NCBI GenBank assembly: GCA_009993495.1
Contig: JAACTI010000070.1
Span: forward strand, 1 to 11,399
Reading direction: 5' to 3'
DNA length: 11,399 nt
Source: Deltaproteobacteria bacterium
Lineage (GTDB): Bacteria; Desulfobacterota; Desulfuromonadia; Desulfuromonadales; Geopsychrobacteraceae
Shown here: one piece after another, positions 7,222-11,399 of the stretch
How positions within the stretch are numbered: the first letter of the stretch is position 1
How the letters are laid out: every line of letters begins with the position of its first letter
Program-made: the position numbers and the translations under genes
Notes under the pieces: generated by a model
The model's input: only the letters and a program-made list of their open reading frames with translations
Told to the model about the DNA's origin: nothing
The model's database searches: none

Positions 7222-7232
7222 CAGGAATCCTG
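7222..7232. repeat. 11-bp palindrome covering the jetA ribosome binding site
   Basis: CAGGAATCCTG is a palindrome (CAGGA, one unpaired base, TCCTG) that ends 1 nt before the jetA ATG and contains its AGGA. It may be chance, a small operator, or an RNA hairpin limiting ribosome access; a 1-nt loop disfavours a tight hairpin without opening inner pairs. Confidence 0.3.
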
Positions 7233-7259
7233 CGGAAAAAAATCAAAAAGAACCTGAAT

Positions 7260-8378
7260 TTAGAGCGCCTTGAGTAAGGAAGTGCCTAATTCTTTCAGTT
7301 GCCATTTTTTCAACACGCCCAAGTTTTCAAGCTGTTCAAAATTCTGCGGATGGGGGTGCGCAATCTGTTCGAGGCTGGCGTTATTGATCAGCACCCCCGG
7401 ATCGAGGGCATATTTTCTCGCTTGTTTTTTGCGCCAGTCTTTAAGCCGCAACAAACGCTTTTCGGCAGCGGGATCTTTTTCGTGCCGCAGCCTTGGCGCA
7501 TAACGCGGCAAACGCTCTTCCTCCACCGCCTGGCCCCGTTCCACGGCCTGCATCAAGGCCTTGCCATAGCGCTCGACCAGGCGGGGCGAAATCCCTTCAA
7601 TGGCCACCAGCCCATGGACGGCGGTTGGTGGCTGGCTGCTGAGCATCAACAGGGATTTGTTGCCCAGCACCTTGTAATGCGGCAAATTGCGCCGCCGGGC
7701 CTCGGCATCGCGCCATTGCAATAATTCTTCTAAAATTGCCAGTTGGCGCGGCTTCAACTGGTTGGCACCCTTCAAACGCAAGCAGAGTGGCCCCTCATTT
7801 TCGTAGAAGCGCGCCTGTTCGAGCAGGGTAAATTCTTCAGCAACCCAGTCAATACGCCCCAGAGCGGCAAGTTTTTCTTCGAGAATTTCGACCAGCGGGT
7901 GCAGGTAGGCGGTATCCCCGGCCGCGTAAAGTATCATTTCACGCCGCAGGGGACGCAGGGTCCAGTCGGCGCGCTGATACTGCTTGTCGAGCTCCAGCCC
8001 GAAATACTTGCCCAGAATGTCTGCCAGCCCAAAGCGCTCTTCGCCCAGAAACTGGCAGGAAATCATGGTATCAAACAGACCCGAAATTTCGATGGCGAAA
8101 TCACGAGCCAAACAGCGGATATCGTAATCGGCGGCGTGGAATATTTTGCGCACCCCAGGGTTGGCCATGAGGGGTCGCAGGGAAGACAGATCGGCCCCGG
8201 CCAGAGGATCGATCAAGACGGTTTCTTTGCCAGCGGTAAATTGCAGCAGACAGACCTTCTCTTGATAATGGTGCATGGAGTCGGCTTCCAGATCGACGGC
8301 AATACTTTTGTAGCCAGCAAGGGCGGCGGCAAAATCTTCAACTTCGGCAGTGGTGGTCAAAATTTGGGGCAAAGACAT
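7260..8378 (-). CDS. rnd: Ribonuclease D (3'-5' exoribonuclease)
   Basis: RNase D trims the 3' ends of tRNA precursors and other small RNAs in the cytoplasm using two metal ions. The 372-residue protein carries the full DEDDy set: D29 and E31 in AVDLEAD, D86 in HAADYDIRCL, and Y151/D155 in YAAGDTAYL. The RNase D signature QRADWTLRPL is at 135-144. An HRDC nucleic-acid-binding domain follows at about 205-285 (LKPRQLAILEELLQWRD, then IEGISPRLVERYG). Length matches the family (about 370-385). The ATG at 8378 directly follows the mutY TGA (8381-8379), with GGAA 5 nt upstream, so translation is probably coupled to mutY. It is the last housekeeping gene before the jet genes. Confidence 0.95.
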   Translation of the reverse strand: MSLPQILTTTAEVEDFAAALAGYKSIAVDLEADSMHHYQEKVCLLQFTAGKETVLIDPLAGADLSSLRPLMANPGVRKIFHAADYDIRCLARDFAIEISGLFDTMISCQFLGEERFGLADILGKYFGLELDKQYQRADWTLRPLRREMILYAAGDTAYLHPLVEILEEKLAALGRIDWVAEEFTLLEQARFYENEGPLCLRLKGANQLKPRQLAILEELLQWRDAEARRRNLPHYKVLGNKSLLMLSSQPPTAVHGLVAIEGISPRLVERYGKALMQAVERGQAVEEERLPRYAPRLRHEKDPAAEKRLLRLKDWRKKQARKYALDPGVLINNASLEQIAHPHPQNFEQLENLGVLKKWQLKELGTSLLKAL

Positions 8379-9479
8379 TCAGTTTCCAATCAAAGGCAAG
8401 AGTTTTTTGTGTGCGCCATGCAGGGCTAACTGAGGCAGTTGCTCCAAAGGCAGCCAGCAACAGTCTCCAGGTTCGGCAACCTGAAGCTGCGTTTCAATTT
8501 CGACGCGATAGAAATCAATCTCAAGCGCAAAATGGCTGTAAGTATGACGCGCCCCCCCCAGCAGTACAAGGTTTTTGACGGGCAGCTGCCCGCCAAGGTA
8601 GACGGGAATGACCTCTGCCGCGGGTTTGTCCGTTGCTTCGAAGTTTGGAAATTCCCAGAGCCCACCCAATAAGCCCGATGGGGGGCGGCGCCGCACCAGA
8701 CAAGATTCGCCGGCAACCAGCAGCAACGCCAGTTGACGGCGCAGGGGAACTTTTTTACGCGCCTTTTTCAGCGGTAGTTGGTTGGTTAACCCTAATTGCC
8801 GGGCACGACAAAGTTCGGCCAGGGGGCAAGTTGCGCAATGAGGGGTCGAGGAGATACAGACCAGCGCCCCCAGATCCATAATCGCCTGGGTATAATCGTG
8901 AACCTGCTGCCGGGGGGTCAGGGCTGCGGCCCAGGCCCAGAGTTTTTTTTCGGCCCCGGTGGAGCGCGGTGGCTCCTGCAGGGCAAACAGGCGACAGAGG
9001 ACGCGCCGCACATTAGCATCGAGAATCGGCGTTGGCTGTTCATAGGCCAGGGCAGCAATTGCCCCGGCGGTGGAGCGACCAATGCCCGGCAGGCTCATCA
9101 ATTCAGCAAGCGTGTTGGGAAAACGGCCCTGATAATCCGCCACCACCCGCTGGGCGGTAGCGTGCAGATTGCGCGCCCGGGCATAGTATCCCAGCCCGGC
9201 CCAGAGATCGATCACCTGTTCAAGAGGCGCTGCCGCCAGCCGCTCAAGGGTTGGAAACTGGTGCAAAAAGTGCTGATAATATTCGACCACCGCCGCAACG
9301 GTGGTCTGCTGCAACATAATTTCAGCCAGCCAGATGCGATAAGCGTCGCGGGTCTTGCGCCAAGGCAGCTCTCGCCCGGCGCGAGCGTACCAGTTCAGCA
9401 ATAGCCGGGACATCTCCGGCGGAGCGAAGTGCCATGAATCTAGATCTTCGAGCTGGGCATTTGGCACGGAATCCGTCAC
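8379..9479 (-). CDS. mutY: A/G-specific adenine DNA glycosylase MutY
   Basis: MutY removes adenine mispaired with 8-oxoguanine, protecting against G:C to T:A mutation. Counting from the GTG at 9479, the protein shows catalytic E53 in AEIMLQQTT, the helix-hairpin-helix LPGIGRSTAGAI (130-141), catalytic D154 in PILDANVRRV, and a [4Fe-4S] loop with Cys 208, 215, 218 and 224 in the C-x6-C-x2-C-x5-C spacing. The C-terminal third (about 245-366) is the MutT-like domain that reads 8-oxoG, with GLLGGLWEFPNFE at 269-281. The start is uncertain: GGAG touches the GTG at 9479, while the in-frame GTG at 9467 lies 11 nt after GGAGG and 8 nt after the extended site GGAGGTGA, so it is at least as likely. It begins 6 nt (or 18 nt) after the hisC stop and ends flush against rnd. 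Confidence 0.95.
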   Translation of the reverse strand: MTDSVPNAQLEDLDSWHFAPPEMSRLLLNWYARAGRELPWRKTRDAYRIWLAEIMLQQTTVAAVVEYYQHFLHQFPTLERLAAAPLEQVIDLWAGLGYYARARNLHATAQRVVADYQGRFPNTLAELMSLPGIGRSTAGAIAALAYEQPTPILDANVRRVLCRLFALQEPPRSTGAEKKLWAWAAALTPRQQVHDYTQAIMDLGALVCISSTPHCATCPLAELCRARQLGLTNQLPLKKARKKVPLRRQLALLLVAGESCLVRRRPPSGLLGGLWEFPNFEATDKPAAEVIPVYLGGQLPVKNLVLLGGARHTYSHFALEIDFYRVEIETQLQVAEPGDCCWLPLEQLPQLALHGAHKKLLPLIGN

Positions 9480-9485
9480 CTCCGC

Positions 9486-10538
9486 CTAGCCGATTTCCTG
9501 CACTGCGGCCAGGGTAGCTTCCATCTCTTCGCGCGTGCCGATAGAAATTCGCAGGCCGTGCTTCAACAGCGGATCACTGAAATGGCGCACCAGAATTTTT
9601 CGCTCGAACAGTGCCTGATACACCCGCTCGCCATCCAGATCGAGGGGCGTGGCAAAAATGAAGTTGGCCTGGGAAGGTACCACCCGATAGCCCAGTTGGC
9701 GCAGTTCGCTGCTGAACCATTCGCGGGTTTTACGAATTTTGGCGACATTTTCCTGCAACCAGGCTTGATCTGCCAAAGCCGCCGTCGCCGCGACCAGCGC
9801 CAGGCGGTCAAGATGGTAATGATCGCGGATCTTGTCAAGAGCCGCCACCACTTCGGGGCGCGCCACCGCCAGCCCCAGCCGCATACCGGCCAGGGAGTAG
9901 CTCTTGGAAAAAGTGCGCGTGACAATAATATTTTCGTTCTGCTCCACCAGCTCAATGGATGTTTTTTCGGCAAAATCGGCATAGGCCTCATCGACCACCA
10001 GCACGCCATCGCAACGCGATGCCAGTTCACAAATATAATCATTCGTGAAGCGGCACCCCAGAGGGGCATTGGGGCTGGTCAGAAAAAACAATTTGCCCGT
10101 ATAGCGCGGCGGGAAATCAGCCAGCGTGTACTCATCGTTGAGCGTAAAACGTGCAACCTTCGCCCCTTGGATTTCAGCCAGAGTCGCGTAATAGCTGTAT
10201 GAGGGGTGCACATAGGCCAGCTCTTCGCCTTCGCCGACAAACGCACGAATTAAATTATTGAGCAATTCATCCGAGCCGTTGGCCATGATCACCCAGGCGG
10301 GATCGACGTTATACACCTGAGCCGCCGCCGCCCGAGCCTGTCTGCTGCCGGCATCGGGATACTTGCGCAGGTTCGCGCCATCTTTGCCGAGCTCGTTCAG
10401 AATCGCCTCACGTACCCGTGGCGACGGCGGATAGGGATTTTCATTGGTGTTCAGCTTGATCCACTCGGACTCATTCTCAGGCTGGAAACCGGGAAGGTAG
10501 CCGTCCATTTCCTCAATGTTTTTACGTAAGGAAGTCAT
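9486..10538 (-). CDS. hisC: Histidinol-phosphate aminotransferase
   Basis: HisC is a PLP enzyme that converts imidazole-acetol phosphate and glutamate into histidinol phosphate and 2-oxoglutarate in histidine synthesis. The 350-residue, fold-type I protein has the N-terminal NTNENPYPPSP (30-40), substrate/PLP motif SPNAPLG (155-161), VVDEAYADF (181-189, with D183 and Y186), PLP lysine K212 in RTFSKSYSLAGMRLG, and the C-terminal RISIGT with the carboxylate-binding arginine. The ATG at 10538 shares one base with the mqnC TAA, and GGAGG lies 10 nt upstream inside mqnC, which indicates coupling. No other his genes are near. Related aminotransferases can accept aromatic keto acids, so the exact substrate is inferred from the motif set. 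Confidence 0.93.
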   Translation of the reverse strand: MTSLRKNIEEMDGYLPGFQPENESEWIKLNTNENPYPPSPRVREAILNELGKDGANLRKYPDAGSRQARAAAAQVYNVDPAWVIMANGSDELLNNLIRAFVGEGEELAYVHPSYSYYATLAEIQGAKVARFTLNDEYTLADFPPRYTGKLFFLTSPNAPLGCRFTNDYICELASRCDGVLVVDEAYADFAEKTSIELVEQNENIIVTRTFSKSYSLAGMRLGLAVARPEVVAALDKIRDHYHLDRLALVAATAALADQAWLQENVAKIRKTREWFSSELRQLGYRVVPSQANFIFATPLDLDGERVYQALFERKILVRHFSDPLLKHGLRISIGTREEMEATLAAVQEIG

Positions 10539-11398
10539 TATTCGTATTCCTCCAGAATTTCATATTCGGTCGTGCGCCGAACCGGGATAAAACCGGCCCC
10601 ACGCGCCAGATCAATGATTTCATTTTGCGACATGCGAAAGGAGATTCCCGCCGCTGCGACCACATTCTCTTCGAGCATGGTACCACCTAAATCGTTGGCG
10701 CCGAAAAAGAGTGCCACCTGCGCCATGCGCGCGCCCTGCGTCACCCAGCTGGCCTGGATGTTATCAATAGTATCGAGCACAATTCGCGAGAGGGCCAACA
10801 CCTTTAAATAATCAACACCGCTGGCCGTTTCTCCTCCCAGTTCGGTATTATCCGGCTGAAAAGTCCAGGGGATAAATGCGGTAAATCCTCCGGTTTTGGC
10901 CTGGATTTCGCGCACTCGAAACAGATGCTCGACAATATCGGTCGGCGTTTCGCAGCTGCCGAACATCATGGTCGCAGTGGTACGCATCCCCAGGGCGTGG
11001 GCCGCTTCCATGACCTCACCCCACTCCTGCCAGCCGATCTTGTTGGGCGAAATTCGCTGGCGAACCTCATCCACCAGCACCTCGGCCCCGGCACCGGGCA
11101 GGGATTTTAAGCCGGCGACATGCAAGCGCCGCAAGGTCTCCGGCATAGTCAGCCCGGAAAGCTTGGCAATATGACAGATTTCCGCAGCCGAAAGGGAATG
11201 AATCTGCACCTGCGGAAATTTTTGACTCAGCTGGCGAAACAGCTCCTCGAACCATTCAATTTTCAAATCGGGATGCAGTCCGCCCTGCATCAGCAACTGA
11301 GTACCGCCATTGTCGACCAGTTCCTGAACCTTAGCGAAGATGGTCGCGTCATCGAGCAGATAAGCTTTTTCAGAATCGGCATCGCAATAAAATGCACA
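10538..11398 (-). CDS. mqnC: MqnC, cyclic dehypoxanthinyl futalosine synthase (N-terminus outside window)
   Basis: MqnC is a radical-SAM enzyme that cyclises dehypoxanthine futalosine in the futalosine route to menaquinone, the respiratory quinone of many anaerobes. The frame stays open to the window edge, so 286 residues are visible and roughly 70 N-terminal residues, including the first two cysteines of the CxxxCxxC cluster motif, are missing. The visible part begins CAFYCDAD, whose first Cys is probably the third cluster ligand. It continues with TQLLMQGGLHPDL, LPGAGAEVLVDEVR, TTATMMFGSCET, GGFTAFIPWTFQPDNT and GTMLEENVVAAAG, a run of motifs characteristic of MqnC. The paralogue MqnE shares the fold but I judge it less likely from the GGFTAFIPWTFQP block. 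The stop overlaps the hisC start by 1 nt. Confidence 0.93.
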   Translation of the reverse strand, partial: CAFYCDADSEKAYLLDDATIFAKVQELVDNGGTQLLMQGGLHPDLKIEWFEELFRQLSQKFPQVQIHSLSAAEICHIAKLSGLTMPETLRRLHVAGLKSLPGAGAEVLVDEVRQRISPNKIGWQEWGEVMEAAHALGMRTTATMMFGSCETPTDIVEHLFRVREIQAKTGGFTAFIPWTFQPDNTELGGETASGVDYLKVLALSRIVLDTIDNIQASWVTQGARMAQVALFFGANDLGGTMLEENVVAAAGISFRMSQNEIIDLARGAGFIPVRRTTEYEILEEYE

Positions 11399-11399
11399 A

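Noticed and set aside
7233..7259. T-rich runs on the - strand after rnd, considered as an intrinsic terminator
   Set aside because: No GC-rich stem precedes the T runs, so termination between rnd and jetA is not supported.
7260..8378. rnd considered as an extra nuclease component of the defence module
   Set aside because: Its motifs and HRDC domain are those of ordinary RNase D, and it is coupled to mutY rather than to jetA; adjacency alone does not make it part of the system.
7743..8429. 228-codon open frame on the + strand across rnd and the end of mutY
   Set aside because: It is antisense to two clearly recognised genes, has no recognisable domain, and its residue mix is that of a mirrored GC-rich frame.
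9558..10202. 214-codon + strand open frame inside hisC (and the 202-codon one at 8796-9404 inside mutY)
   Set aside because: Both are antisense shadows of genes whose motifs are complete; no ribosome site or family resemblance supports them.

Overview
This is a moderately GC-rich bacterial chromosome segment. The gene set suggests an anaerobic member of the Desulfobacterota, perhaps Desulfuromonadales-like: a three-domain NifU with a central ferredoxin-like domain, MqnC of the futalosine menaquinone route, and a very small winged-helix protein ending in SPKRCYWIPA. This assignment is an inference from gene content and remembered family resemblance; no marker RNA gene is present.

Layout. On the + strand, positions 1-745 hold the 3' part of nifU, followed by a GC-rich stem-loop at 751-789. 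Positions 845-1011 form a 167-bp near-perfect palindrome with CTAG at both ends, which looks like a MITE-type non-autonomous insertion. From 1008 to the right edge every gene is on the - strand. In transcription order (right to left) they are mqnC (partial), hisC, mutY, rnd, jetA, jetB, jetC, jetD and a 58-codon winged-helix protein gene. Spacing is very tight throughout: mqnC/hisC overlap by 1 nt, the mutY stop abuts the rnd start, rnd to jetA is 38 nt, and the four jet genes overlap by 11, 8 and 11 nt.

The main find is a complete four-gene SMC defence module of the Wadjet (JetABCD) / MksFEBG type at 1243-7221. It encodes a kleisin-like JetA, a MukE-like JetB, an SMC ATPase JetC with intact Walker A, ABC signature and Walker B, and a Toprim-domain nuclease subunit JetD with the acidic residues E277, D326 and D328. 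Known members of this family detect and cut circular plasmid DNA by loop extrusion followed by JetD cleavage. JetC here is only 932 residues, and JetA and the JetD N-terminus do not resemble the type I families I know, so the subtype is open and may be a little-described branch. The module has no visible promoter of its own and appears to ride on the transcript of the mqnC-hisC-mutY-rnd housekeeping genes. The small winged-helix gene behind jetD has a candidate promoter, and its stop codon lies inside the terminal repeat of the palindromic element.

No tRNA, rRNA, CRISPR array, transposase or integrase gene was seen. The longest gene-free stretch is about 262 bp (746-1007) and is filled mostly by the stem-loop and the palindromic element.
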